A DNA stretch of 64,000 nt from assembly GCA_036378675.1 (NCBI GenBank), contig DASUWA010000055.1, forward strand, positions 62,001 through 126,000, written 5' to 3'. Made by a program: the position numbers and the translations under genes. This stretch comes from Acidimicrobiales bacterium. Its GTDB lineage: Bacteria; Actinomycetota; Acidimicrobiia; Acidimicrobiales; Palsa-688. Each line of letters begins with the position of its first letter. Position 1 is the first letter of the stretch. Positions 32,888-41,822 of the stretch are shown in pieces. The notes beneath the pieces were generated by a model. It searched no databases. It worked only from the letters and a program-made list of their open reading frames with translations, and had not been told where the DNA came from.

Positions 32888-33595
32888 GTGGAGCTTCGAC
32901 GATATCTGCGTCTGCTCCGGCATCGATGGTTTTTTGTAGTCGTGACCGTGGCCGTCGGGTTGGCGGCTGGGTACCTCATAACACCGAGAACGGCGTTGTA
33001 TCGGGCCAACGCCGTGCTCTACGTCGGGCCTGGACAGCTTGCCCAAAATCCAGCCGAACTGTATGCACTGCCCGGGCTCAATCAGATCCTTTATACCTTC
33101 ACCCAAATGATTCCTAATCCTGTGATCGCTCAGAAGACGATTTCGGCGACAGGAGTTCCACGGAATGCCCAAGAAGTAACCAGCGAGACCAAGGCCACGG
33201 TGGTCCCGGGTTCAAACCTAATCGCTGTGACGGTTACCGATCCGGATCCGCTGGTGGCTGAACGACTGGCGAACGGAATGAGCGCTTCGTTTGTCTCCCA
33301 GATTCAGAGCTATTCGCCCGGGGCCTCGGCCGGTCCCGGTACGATCCCTGCCGAGCCGGCGTACGTGTTTCAGAACGCGAGCCTGCCCATTGCGCCGCTG
33401 TCCAATGGGCTCACACGTCATCTTGAGCTGGGCGCGATCTTTGGATTTGTCGTTGCCGTGGCGCTGGTGTTGCTGCTCGACTACCTCGATATCACTGTAA
33501 GAAACCCGGAGGATCTCGAGCGGAAGCTCGATCTTCCGGTACTCGGGATAATCCCGCTACGGGGTGGTCTCGTCGAAAGACAATCCGTTGGCTAA
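32888..33595 (+). CDS. Wzz-like chain-length determinant/BY-kinase modulator
   Basis: 235 residues, GTG start 32888 with AAGGGAG upstream. Two transmembrane helices (about residues 14-32 and 180-202) flank an extracellular region, and the ends are cytosolic. N-terminal MELRRYLRLLRHRWFFVVVT and the Pro-rich stretch before TM2 (LPIAPLSNGLTRHLELGAIF) match Wzz/CapA-type proteins. A cytoplasmic tail R-N-P-E-D-L-E-R-K-L-D-L-P-V-L-G-I-I-P follows TM2. It controls chain length and activates the partner kinase, whose start overlaps its 3' end. Confidence 0.85.
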   Translation: MELRRYLRLLRHRWFFVVVTVAVGLAAGYLITPRTALYRANAVLYVGPGQLAQNPAELYALPGLNQILYTFTQMIPNPVIAQKTISATGVPRNAQEVTSETKATVVPGSNLIAVTVTDPDPLVAERLANGMSASFVSQIQSYSPGASAGPGTIPAEPAYVFQNASLPIAPLSNGLTRHLELGAIFGFVVAVALVLLLDYLDITVRNPEDLERKLDLPVLGIIPLRGGLVERQSVG

Positions 33596-34394
33596 ATCAC
33601 TCAAATCCACCGCCAGCTACGCATCGCGCTCGTCCTGGGACACTTCGACGGCGTTCGAAGAGTCCTTCCGTATTCTTCGCTCGAACCTCTCGGTGGCTCT
33701 TGCCGACACGGAGCGCCCAACGGTGATCGTCACCAGTGCGAGTCCCGAAGAGGGCAAGACCCTGACGTGTGTCAACCTGGCGTTTGCCTTCGCTGCGGCG
33801 GGACGCCGAACAGTCCTCGTCGACCTCGACTTGCGCCACCCGAACGCCCACCGTCTCGTCAACGCGCACAACGAATATGGTGTTTCGGAAGTGCTGCTAG
33901 GCAAGCGCAAGTTGGAAGACACGCTCCAGTACGTCGAGCTACCGGCACAGCCGAGCGGACTTCAGACCGGCCTCTACTTCCTCGGAACCGGGGCGGACGT
34001 AGCCAGTCCTGCCGAACTACTGGGAACTGGACGCACCTCGCGCCTGTTGAGCGGTTTGGCGGAGCAGGCAGACTTGGTGCTGATCGACACCCCACCTGTT
34101 CTGCCGGTTGCCGATACTCTCGTCATTGGGCGCATCGCGTCCGGCGCGTTACTCGTGACCGCTGCAAGGTCGTCATCGACGATTGCGGTGTCCAAGGCCA
34201 AGGACCTACTCATCCGTAATCAAACGAGGTTATTTGGTGTGGTCTTGAACAAGTTCCGCGCGAGCGACGCCTCATTTGGATTTGGCTACGGGTATGGGTA
34301 CGGATCCGGTGCTTCTTCGGAACCCGAAGCAGTTGGCTCGGACACACCCAGCCGCAATGGAGCCGATTCCGCTCACATTCCTGGCACGTTGTAG
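33564..34394 (+). CDS. BY-type tyrosine kinase (CpsD/CapB family)
   Basis: 276 residues from GTG 33564, or 268 from TTG 33588. A-F-E-E-S-F-R-I-L-R-S-N-L precedes Walker A SASPEEGKTLT, Walker A' VLVDLDLRHPN and Walker B LVLIDTPPV, the three motifs of bacterial tyrosine kinases. The C-terminal tail contains a Gly/Tyr run FGFGYGYGYGSG, the expected autophosphorylation cluster. It overlaps the Wzz-like gene by 32 bp in another frame. It should control polymer length and export, and be reversed by the phosphatase at 41.8 kb. Confidence 0.88.
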   Translation: MVSSKDNPLAKSLKSTASYASRSSWDTSTAFEESFRILRSNLSVALADTERPTVIVTSASPEEGKTLTCVNLAFAFAAAGRRTVLVDLDLRHPNAHRLVNAHNEYGVSEVLLGKRKLEDTLQYVELPAQPSGLQTGLYFLGTGADVASPAELLGTGRTSRLLSGLAEQADLVLIDTPPVLPVADTLVIGRIASGALLVTAARSSSTIAVSKAKDLLIRNQTRLFGVVLNKFRASDASFGFGYGYGYGSGASSEPEAVGSDTPSRNGADSAHIPGTL

Positions 34395-34411
34395 CGACTG
34401 AGCCGCCAGCC

Positions 34412-35251
34412 ATGGATGTTTTGGACCGTTTCCGAGAGGTCAAACGGGTCGCGGTGCTAGTCGAGAGATTCGGCCTGCTCCAGTCCGTGCTCCGTCTCCA
34501 AAGCAGGCGGCGGCTTCGCCGCCTGCGCCCCGGGGTCACGATCGTGATCGCAACATGGAACAGTGACGAGTTCCTTCCGATCGCGCTCAAAGGCATCCGT
34601 CGGTTCACCGATGCCACGACCCAGATTCTCGTGGTGGACAATCACAGCGATGTCAACCCCCGTCCGCTCTGTGATCTCTTCTCGGCGCGGTTGATCAGGC
34701 TGCCAGCCAACTTGCGTCATAGCGTCGCGCTCGACATCGGATTCTTGCTTAGCTCGACGGAATACGTGATGAGCCTGGACGCCGATGCATTCCCTTTCAG
34801 CGAAAGCTGGCTGCCGACCTTCTTGGAACCGTTAGGAAAGGGATTCGACGTCGTCGGCTGCGAATGTGCCCGAGAATACGCTCACCCTTGCTGTCTCGCG
34901 ATGCGCACGGAAACCTTTGTCTCCGGAAGACACACCTTCAGGGCACAGGAGTCTCAGGATGGTGGGCATGAAGGGTGGAACGACGTTGGCGAGCTGATCA
35001 GCCGTCGCGCCGGACCGGACCGCGTAGCGATCGTTCCGAAGACCGATAGTGTCCATGGTGGCGAGTGGTTTGTTGGGGCAACATTCGGCGATGTCGTCTA
35101 TCACAACGCCTACTCCTCGAGGCACCTTCATCTCCCGAGCCCCAACAGCGATGGTTTGGATCCTTCCGAGGATTTCGTCATGACCCGTCATTTCGCCCTT
35201 GACACATGGAATGAGGCGCTCGGGCGCTGGGGCCCGGCCACCTGGCACTGA
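34412..35251 (+). CDS. Glycosyltransferase family 2-like protein
   Basis: 279 residues. V-T-I-V-I-A-T-W-N-S-D-E, ILVVDNHSD, N-L-R-H-S-V-A-L-D-I-G, and VMSLDADAFPFSESWL with a D-x-D equivalent. The second half (GCECAREYAHPCCLAMR, then GGHEGWNDVGELISRR) is unlike common GT2 proteins and has four cysteines close together. Third gene after the polymerase, 17 bases after the kinase gene. Likely a sugar transferase of the same repeat unit. Confidence 0.75.
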   Translation: MDVLDRFREVKRVAVLVERFGLLQSVLRLQSRRRLRRLRPGVTIVIATWNSDEFLPIALKGIRRFTDATTQILVVDNHSDVNPRPLCDLFSARLIRLPANLRHSVALDIGFLLSSTEYVMSLDADAFPFSESWLPTFLEPLGKGFDVVGCECAREYAHPCCLAMRTETFVSGRHTFRAQESQDGGHEGWNDVGELISRRAGPDRVAIVPKTDSVHGGEWFVGATFGDVVYHNAYSSRHLHLPSPNSDGLDPSEDFVMTRHFALDTWNEALGRWGPATWH

Positions 35252-35269
35252 GCGCCTCCTGACCAAAGA

Positions 35270-36406
35270 ATGCTGACCGCCAAGCGACCGTCCTCCGTCA
35301 CGTTCTTCGACGCCTACCCCCACGTGACCGGGGGTAGCCACCAGGTATCGATAACGATCGCCACGGAGTTACGGTCCCGGACCGGGGTGCACTTTCTGAC
35401 GACCGGTGAAGGTCCCTTCACAGAGGAGCTTGACAGCCTTGGGTTCGACCGGTCTGTCGTCCAGTTGCCCGGGTCGCTCATGACTTACGGACACAACACC
35501 CAGGGACACAAGGCGATGCTCGCCGCATCCTTGCTGCCACTGGCGTGGGACCGGATCCGCCGACGCATCCCCCCGGGCACAGATATCCTGCACGCGAGTG
35601 ACCTGCGTGGCGTTCTTTTAGCCGGTCCTGCAGCTAGGGCAATGAAGGTGCCTGTGGTGTGGCACGTTCACTTGGGCGAGCGCTCCACCACTTTGAATCG
35701 CCTCGCCGGCCTCACCTCCAACTCGATCGTCATTCCTGATCCATCCACCCTCGAGAGCGCTCCGGGACTTCCGATGCAGAAGGTTCAGGTCGTCCCCAAC
35801 GCAGTACAACACGATGTCCTCGCGAGGGATCCCGTCACCCGCGGTGGCTGCCGGCTCGTCACATCGTCGCGTCTTGTTCCCCAAAAGGGACTTGATCTTC
35901 TCCTCGAAGCTGTAGCGTCAGTCCGAAACTCGTTTTCTGCTATCCGGCTCGACGTATTCGGAGGCGAGCAAAAAGGGTACGAGGCATACGCTCGCAAGAT
36001 ACGGCTTCGACTGACGGAACTTGGTCTCGATCAGACCGTGACGCTCAGGGGCCACCGTTCTCGTCCGTACACGTACTGGTCAGAGGCAGCTGTCTACGTT
36101 CAAGCATCAAGATGGGAGAACTACCCGGTAGCGGTACTGGAAGCGATGGCTTTGGGGCTTCCAGTTGTCGCAACTGACGTTGGTGCGATGGCCAAGATCG
36201 TGGAGAATGGGCGTACCGGCATCCTTGTACCTCCTGGCGATCCGCCGTCGTTGGCTCTTGCGATCATCCGGCTTCTGGATAATCCGGTTGAAGCCGACGC
36301 CATGGGATCGGCAGGACGTGAACGAGTCCTCCGGGACTTCGTGCCATCGGTCATGGCGAACAGGATTATGTCGATTTTCGAAGCCGTAACCGTAGGTTCG
36401 AATTGA
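35270..36406 (+). CDS. Glycosyltransferase family 4
   Basis: 378 residues. S-V-T-F-F-D-A-Y-P-H-V-T-G-G-S-H-Q at the N-terminus; LVTSSRLVPQKGLDLLLEA, V-Y-V-Q-A-S-R-W-E-N-Y-P-V-A-V-L-E-A-M-A (E-x7-E) and V-A-T-D-V-G-A-M-A in the donor domain. In the polymerase operon; its TGA overlaps the TTG start of the next GT4 gene (TTGA). Confidence 0.9.
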   Translation: MLTAKRPSSVTFFDAYPHVTGGSHQVSITIATELRSRTGVHFLTTGEGPFTEELDSLGFDRSVVQLPGSLMTYGHNTQGHKAMLAASLLPLAWDRIRRRIPPGTDILHASDLRGVLLAGPAARAMKVPVVWHVHLGERSTTLNRLAGLTSNSIVIPDPSTLESAPGLPMQKVQVVPNAVQHDVLARDPVTRGGCRLVTSSRLVPQKGLDLLLEAVASVRNSFSAIRLDVFGGEQKGYEAYARKIRLRLTELGLDQTVTLRGHRSRPYTYWSEAAVYVQASRWENYPVAVLEAMALGLPVVATDVGAMAKIVENGRTGILVPPGDPPSLALAIIRLLDNPVEADAMGSAGRERVLRDFVPSVMANRIMSIFEAVTVGSN

Positions 36407-37569
36407 GCACCGTCCTGTTGTACGGCCATCGCCTCGAGCAGCCGGGTGCCACTGGAATCGGCTACTACGTTCGACGACTGATTCCTGCCATCGCGTCCAG
36501 CGAACACCACGGCATTACCTACTCAGTTGGCGCGTCCCCTGAGCCTCCTTCTGAGATCGGGCCACCGCCGGGTCTTCCGATACTGCGGCCAAACGTTCCT
36601 CGATCCCAATGGTCTCGAAGAATGCTCCACCTGTCCTGGTTGGTGAGTGGTCGCCCGCGGGTGGATCGCGCATTCCGAAAACCCGATCTGCTGCACATCC
36701 TCTATCCAGCGATACCCGTTCCGACCCGTGCCCGTTTGGTGTTCACCATCCACGACCTCATGCCCCTGGCCAATCCGGACTGGGTGACCCGTTATGAGCA
36801 CATACGGTATGTACGTAGCTTCAAGCAGGCGGCAGATCGAGCCGAGATGCTCATAGCCGACTCCCACAAGACCGCACGCGAGATACCCGAAATACTGGGT
36901 GTGGAGGAAAGCCGCATACGAGTGGTCCACCTTGGAGTTGATCCAGTGTTCTGGGTGCCAGTTGACCGGAGTCACATCGATGAGGCCTGCAGGAAGTACG
37001 AGCTCGTTCCGGGTCGATATTTCGTCGTCCTCGGCAACGTGTCGGCCCGTAAGAACCTCCAGGTAGTTCTCAATGCCCTTGCCACAATCACCACCCAACT
37101 CGACTACCCGGTAGTCGCGATCGGTCCCCGAGGACTCGGTGTGGATGCCATCGAGGACCAGATCGAACGCCTCGGTCTCCGCCACCTGGTTCGGCTGCCC
37201 GGATGGTTGCCAGAGTCAGAAATGCTCGCGTTGATGCACGGGGCTGTCGCCCTGCTACATCCGTCGCGCGACGAAGGCTTCGGGCTCACGCCACTCGAGG
37301 GAATGGCCGCGGCAATCCCGGTAGCCGCCTCGAACAGCGGCTCGATTCCCGAGGTCACCGCCGATGCTGCGTTGCTCAACGACCCGGATGACGCGGATGG
37401 TTGGTCTAACGCCATACTCCGAATGGCACGGGACGACGAACTCCGGGCTGAAATGATCGCTCGCGGGCAAGCACGGGCACGGTTGTTCACGTGGGAGCGA
37501 ACGGCCAAGGAGACAATCGCCGTACACCAGGAATTGCTGTCGGGAATCACCCCAACATCTCAGCGATAA
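36403..37569 (+). CDS. Glycosyltransferase family 4
   Basis: 388 residues from the TTG at 36403 that overlaps the previous stop. G-A-T-G-I-G-Y-Y-V-R-R-L, LVFTIHDLMPLANPDWVT, YFVVLGNVSARKNLQVVL, and A-L-L-H-P-S-R-D-E-G-F-G-L-T-P-L-E-G-M-A (E-x7-E), then A-A-S-N-S-G-S-I-P-E-V. This subgroup resembles mannosyltransferases of capsule clusters. Last gene of the plus-strand polymerase operon; its 3' end overlaps the convergent GT4 by 23 bp. Confidence 0.9.
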   Translation: MSTVLLYGHRLEQPGATGIGYYVRRLIPAIASSEHHGITYSVGASPEPPSEIGPPPGLPILRPNVPRSQWSRRMLHLSWLVSGRPRVDRAFRKPDLLHILYPAIPVPTRARLVFTIHDLMPLANPDWVTRYEHIRYVRSFKQAADRAEMLIADSHKTAREIPEILGVEESRIRVVHLGVDPVFWVPVDRSHIDEACRKYELVPGRYFVVLGNVSARKNLQVVLNALATITTQLDYPVVAIGPRGLGVDAIEDQIERLGLRHLVRLPGWLPESEMLALMHGAVALLHPSRDEGFGLTPLEGMAAAIPVAASNSGSIPEVTADAALLNDPDDADGWSNAILRMARDDELRAEMIARGQARARLFTWERTAKETIAVHQELLSGITPTSQR

Positions 37570-38746
37570 AGCCGACGTACCGTGCGCCGATGGCACTCCA
37601 CGAGTACCGTTCTTCAACGAGGTGTCGTGCTTGTTGAGTCAGGACAGAAGCGTGATCGTCGTCATCCAACAAGCGACAAACCCGATCAGAGAACGATTGG
37701 GGATCATCTGCGATCTCTGCATTGATCCGATCGGCTATCTCGAGGCCCCCGAGTCCCACTGATGTGCCAACCACCGGTCGACCTGCCGCCATCGCTTCGA
37801 GGGCCTTGAGCCTTGTCCCCGTACCGATTTTCAACGGCACGACTGAGACACGCGCCGCTCGCAGATGTGGAACGACATCGGGGACGTCTTCATGGACGCG
37901 CACGCCAGGAAGTCGGCCGAGATCTCGTATCTCGGGCGGGGCATTGGACCCGACTATGTCGAGAGTAACGTCCGTACGGACTCGCCTGACCAAGGGTAAA
38001 ACGTCGTGGCAGAACCAAAGCAGCCCGTAATAGTTCGGACCAGTGTTGAGTGCGCCCGTGAAGATGAGCCTCGGTTCGTCGGGCAGGTCAGTCGGCCGGA
38101 AGCGCTCGATGTCGACGCCATTGGGTATGACCTCGGAACGGCGACCCCTTCGGTCTCTGAAGTGAACTGCATCCTCAGAGGACACGGTTACGACCCGGTC
38201 ATAGCGTGATGGCTGCTTCGATTCCCAACGCTCCCAGATTCTTGAGTCTCGGGAGTGGAGCCATGCCTGGCGCCCTCCGCTGTTGATGGCTTGCTCCTGT
38301 CGCTCCATCACGGACCCGACGTTGTGAAGGGTAAGGATCCAGGGTTGCTCTAAGTCCGCCCGATAATCGATGAGCGGCGCGAGGCCCGCGTATTCCACGA
38401 TGACGGCCTCGGCGTCCGTGCCTCCCAAAGGCCCAGCCAGAGCCTTGCGAAGACCGCGAAAGTTGGACACCTCACGAGGCTCACGGCCGTACAGAACCAC
38501 AGCCAGATCCCGAGTCCTTCTCGCCCATTTCGATCGAGTGGCCCAATCGGTAGCCGGCGCATCGATCAGGTGAAACGATGAGACCGCCTCTCGCACCAAC
38601 AGGTCCTTTGACTCCCGGTTGGCGTAGAGCCCTATCTCCGCAACCTCGGCCAGCGCCAGGAGAAGATACGCCTGGCGAATCTGGCCTCCTCCACCGTGGC
38701 GATCAGGGACGAACGGCGTGACCCACGTGATACTGGGGCGCCTCAT
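37547..38746 (-). CDS. Glycosyltransferase family 4, paralogue of the one at 29.8 kb
   Basis: 399 residues. I-T-W-V-T-P-F-V-P-D-R-H-G-G-G-G-Q-I-R-Q; LIFTGALNTGPNYYGLLWF; VSVVPLKIGTGTRLKALEA; G-R-P-V-V-G-T-S-V-G-L-G-G-L-E-I. These blocks align along the whole length with the GT4 at 29.8-31.0 kb. Last gene of a minus-strand group, 5 bases after the toroid protein gene. Confidence 0.88.
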   Translation of the reverse strand: MRRPSITWVTPFVPDRHGGGGQIRQAYLLLALAEVAEIGLYANRESKDLLVREAVSSFHLIDAPATDWATRSKWARRTRDLAVVLYGREPREVSNFRGLRKALAGPLGGTDAEAVIVEYAGLAPLIDYRADLEQPWILTLHNVGSVMERQEQAINSGGRQAWLHSRDSRIWERWESKQPSRYDRVVTVSSEDAVHFRDRRGRRSEVIPNGVDIERFRPTDLPDEPRLIFTGALNTGPNYYGLLWFCHDVLPLVRRVRTDVTLDIVGSNAPPEIRDLGRLPGVRVHEDVPDVVPHLRAARVSVVPLKIGTGTRLKALEAMAAGRPVVGTSVGLGGLEIADRINAEIADDPQSFSDRVCRLLDDDDHASVLTQQARHLVEERYSWSAIGARYVGFIAEMLG

Positions 38747-38751
38747 AGGCC

Positions 38752-39801
38752 CTAAAGGTCGCCGAGCGTCTCGACGACTCCCGATAGGTCACGGACCTCG
38801 GCGAGTGTCTCACCTCTGAACAGACCCGAGGAGGGACCTCCGCCGTAGATAGCATGGTCGGCCAACAACACTGCGGCAGCGGTATATGTGGTCCTCTCGC
38901 CACCGGGGTATCTGACGCACTGCGGATGTACACAGCCAGTCCAGTAAGCCCCATCGTCGTCTCGCAGGTGTCGGGTCCAGTCGAGCAGCCTCTCTGCTTC
39001 ATCGGACATACCGACTGCGTCGAGAGCCATGACACATTCCGCCGTTTCAGCGGCAGTGACCCAGGATTGATCAGCCACGCACCGAATTCCCACGCCTTGA
39101 ATGACGAACTCAGACCAGCGGGAAGTCAGTCGGTCACGACCCGACTGACGATCTACCGCACCGGAAAGTACCGGGTAGTACCAGTCCATAGCCCATCTGT
39201 GTTTCGGAGCAAAGCTCTGGGGCCGATGGACAATTGCTTCAACGATCAAATCCGCTGCCAGCTCCCACTCGGGCTTCTCGTATCCGAGGTATTCGGCAAT
39301 GGCGACGGCACAGCGCAGACTGTGGTGTATCGACGACGTTGAGGTGAGCAAGGCGTAACGGCCGAGGTGACCGTCTGGGTCCATCGACCACAGGACTTCG
39401 CCGCCGGGCTGCTGTAACCGGAGGACGAAACCGATTGCTTTCTCGATTGCCGGCCACATCGACTCGAGAAAGCCCGAATCTCCTGTCAGCAGGTAGTGCC
39501 ACCAAGAGCCCGTAGCGACGTAAGCCCCTACGTTGGGGTCCCTCCGAGGATCCTCAACTCCGTCGGCGAGATAGTAACGGCACCACGTGCCGTTGGGCAG
39601 TTGACTATCAATGAGCCACTGGTAGGCCCTCTCAGCGTCGGTCCGCTGTCCCCCCAACATCAAGGCCATTGCGGCCTCGGTGTGGTTCCACGGATCGGAG
39701 TGACCTCCATGAAACCAAGGAATCATCCCGTCCGGTCGCTGTATGGACGCGATCCAGTCGACGGTGTCGGCGACTTCCCTCGTTGTCAAGGGATGGCTCA
39801 C
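38752..39801 (-). CDS. Alpha/alpha-toroid protein, 'prenyltransferase-like', function unknown
   Basis: 349 residues, GTG start overlapping the stop of the methyltransferase gene (GTGA). Repeated helical-hairpin motifs such as D-T-V-D-W-I-A-S-I-Q-R-P-D-G-M-I-P-W, W-N-H-T-E-A-A-M-A-L and Y-Q-W-L-I-D-S-Q-L-P-N-G-T-W indicate an (alpha/alpha)6 toroid like those of terpene cyclases, prenyltransferases and several glycosidase families. The DxDD motif of squalene-hopene cyclases is absent. Many Trp, Glu and Asp residues would fit a carbohydrate-binding cleft. Position between a methyltransferase and a GT4 suggests glycan processing. Confidence 0.6.
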   Translation of the reverse strand: MSHPLTTREVADTVDWIASIQRPDGMIPWFHGGHSDPWNHTEAAMALMLGGQRTDAERAYQWLIDSQLPNGTWCRYYLADGVEDPRRDPNVGAYVATGSWWHYLLTGDSGFLESMWPAIEKAIGFVLRLQQPGGEVLWSMDPDGHLGRYALLTSTSSIHHSLRCAVAIAEYLGYEKPEWELAADLIVEAIVHRPQSFAPKHRWAMDWYYPVLSGAVDRQSGRDRLTSRWSEFVIQGVGIRCVADQSWVTAAETAECVMALDAVGMSDEAERLLDWTRHLRDDDGAYWTGCVHPQCVRYPGGERTTYTAAAVLLADHAIYGGGPSSGLFRGETLAEVRDLSGVVETLGDL

Positions 39802-40514
39802 GAGGGTTTCCTCACGTAGATAACAAGGCTCTTTCCGAGCAATGGATTCAGAACAGCGTCGGGGACGCGAGTCAGTGGAGTGGCAGCCGTGATATCCCAG
39901 ACCAGCAGCCGATGGTAGGCACGGACGAGAGGGTGGGTGTCATCCCGGACGCCGACGGCTGCCTTTAACCACCAGTAGGGGCTATGAAGAGCATGCGCGT
40001 GATGTGTCGCGAATACCTTCAGGTCAGCATCCCTCAGACGTTCCACAAGAGCCGACTTCCGGTAGATGCGGATATGGCCGCCCGGATTGCTGTGGTACTC
40101 GTCGGAGAGTGCCCAGGTGAGCAGTTCGGGCCACCATCTGGGCACGGTTATCGCCATTGTCCCGCCGGGCCTGATGACTCGGGCGAGTTCCGAGATGGCA
40201 GTTCGGTCGTCTCGGATGTGCTCCAAGACTTCAGCAGCGATTACCCGGTCGAACGTCTGGCTGGCAAAGGGAAGCTTCAATGCGTCACCCGCAACAGGAA
40301 AGCCACCGCCATAGGTTCGCTGACCCCCAGCTTCCTCGAGCAACGCTGTCATCAGAGCGGAAACATCCTTGACTTCCAACTCGTCCGCATCGAGCGCGGT
40401 TACGTTCGCTCCCAGTCGCATGGCTTCGAACGCGTGACGACCACCTCCCGCCCCCAGGTCGAGAACATGATCACCCGGTTTCACGCCGAGCACTGGGTAT
40501 CGAACAGTCAGCAC
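39798..40514 (-). CDS. Class I SAM-dependent methyltransferase
   Basis: 238 residues, GTG start at 40514 overlapping the upstream GT4 stop by 7 bp. GDHVLDLGAGGGRHAFEAMR (motif I), V-T-A-L-D-A-D-E, FDRVIAAEVLEHIRDD and V-I-R-P-G-G-T-M-A-I-T-V-P. Tight coupling on both sides (GT4 upstream, toroid protein downstream) means the three products probably act on one substrate. Confidence 0.85.
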   Translation of the reverse strand: MLTVRYPVLGVKPGDHVLDLGAGGGRHAFEAMRLGANVTALDADELEVKDVSALMTALLEEAGGQRTYGGGFPVAGDALKLPFASQTFDRVIAAEVLEHIRDDRTAISELARVIRPGGTMAITVPRWWPELLTWALSDEYHSNPGGHIRIYRKSALVERLRDADLKVFATHHAHALHSPYWWLKAAVGVRDDTHPLVRAYHRLLVWDITAATPLTRVPDAVLNPLLGKSLVIYVRKPS

Positions 40515-41788
40515 CTAACCGACCAGGTACGCGTTTTGTGGTCCTCGATGGTCCAGCGGTAGTGCTCCGCGGTGGCGCTAGCACACGCCTGCCACGTGTA
40601 CCGCTCCAGCACTCGCCGCCGGCCGGCCGAGGAGAGTCTCGCTGCCAACTCGGGCTCGTCCAGAACCGTGCGGATAGCTTCCGCCAGAGCACCTGGGTCA
40701 CCAGGGGCCACCAGGAGACCCGTCTTGCCGTCTTCACCCACGACCTCTGGCAGGGCACCACCGGTCGTGGCGACGAGCGGTACTCCGCAGGCGAGCGCCT
40801 CAACCGCGGGCAACGAGAACCCCTCGTAGAGGGATGGCACCACCGCGACCTGGGCTTGTGCATAAAGTTCGACCATCCGGTCATCGCTGACGGCGGACTC
40901 AAAGGTGACCGCGCCTTGCAGCCCCAGCCTTTCGATCGCTCCCGCGACCGGTGACTCGGCGCGGAGCCTGCCGACCACCAGGAGATGGGCGTCAGGCCGC
41001 TCGGTGCGAAGCTTGGCAACCGCTTCCACCAGCGGAAGGAGACCCTTGAAGGGCACATCTGCGCTGGCCGTGGTCATGATCCGACCGGGTACCTTCGGAA
41101 TCTCAGGTCGAGGGCGGAAGTGCGTGTGGTCGGCGCCTATCGGGACCACAGCTAGCTGTTCGGACCGCAGGCCGTACTGCTCAACAATGTCGCGCTTCGA
41201 TGACGAGGAGACCGTCAGAACACGAGGAATCTGGCGTGCGACCTTCATTTGCATCCCGAGAAAGCCGTACCAGCGGCGCAAAGTCACCCTGCGGCGGAGG
41301 TTCTCGGCGTGCTCGATGTCGAGCGTCTTGTCGACCGTGACTGGATGGTGGCACGTGCCGAGCAGAGGCCATCCGTCGGCCATGACGCCGAGAAGGCTCC
41401 GACCGAAGGTTTGGTTGTCATGCACCACGTCGTACTGCCCCGCACGCGCAGCGAGCGCCCTCCGGACCCTCCAGCTAAACGTTCTGGGCTCCGGGAACCC
41501 AGCCGTGCACATGAGCCCGAATTCGGCCAGGTCGATCGGAGACCTGAACTCCCACGGAAGTGGGACGCGAAACGGGTCCGGCTCTCTGTACAGGTCCAGG
41601 CTGGGCACAGGCACGAAGCCGGTTCCTTCGTCTAGCACGGGCCAAGGCTGACCCGCGAACACGGTCACCTCGTGGCCGAGGTTGACCAATTCCCTCGCGA
41701 GGTACCTCGTGTATACCCCCTGACCTCCCGAGTGTGGGTTGCCGCGATAGACCAGGAGAGCTACTCGAAGGGCATCGGTCCCGGCCAT
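40508..41788 (-). CDS. Glycosyltransferase family 4
   Basis: 426 residues from ATG 41788; an in-frame TTG at 41797 adds three residues. V-A-L-L-V-Y-R-G-N-P-H-S-G-G-Q-G-V-Y; YDVVHDNQTFG; RIMTTASADVPFKGLLPLVE; V-A-V-V-P-S-L-Y-E-G-F-S-L-P-A-V-E-A-L-A (E-x7-E). The donor site is intact. Head of the GT4, methyltransferase, toroid group. Acceptor unknown. Confidence 0.9.
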   Translation of the reverse strand: MAGTDALRVALLVYRGNPHSGGQGVYTRYLARELVNLGHEVTVFAGQPWPVLDEGTGFVPVPSLDLYREPDPFRVPLPWEFRSPIDLAEFGLMCTAGFPEPRTFSWRVRRALAARAGQYDVVHDNQTFGRSLLGVMADGWPLLGTCHHPVTVDKTLDIEHAENLRRRVTLRRWYGFLGMQMKVARQIPRVLTVSSSSKRDIVEQYGLRSEQLAVVPIGADHTHFRPRPEIPKVPGRIMTTASADVPFKGLLPLVEAVAKLRTERPDAHLLVVGRLRAESPVAGAIERLGLQGAVTFESAVSDDRMVELYAQAQVAVVPSLYEGFSLPAVEALACGVPLVATTGGALPEVVGEDGKTGLLVAPGDPGALAEAIRTVLDEPELAARLSSAGRRRVLERYTWQACASATAEHYRWTIEDHKTRTWSVRC

Positions 41789-41822
41789 GAGGTACAAACT
41801 GTTATCGCCGGAAGCCTTCAGG

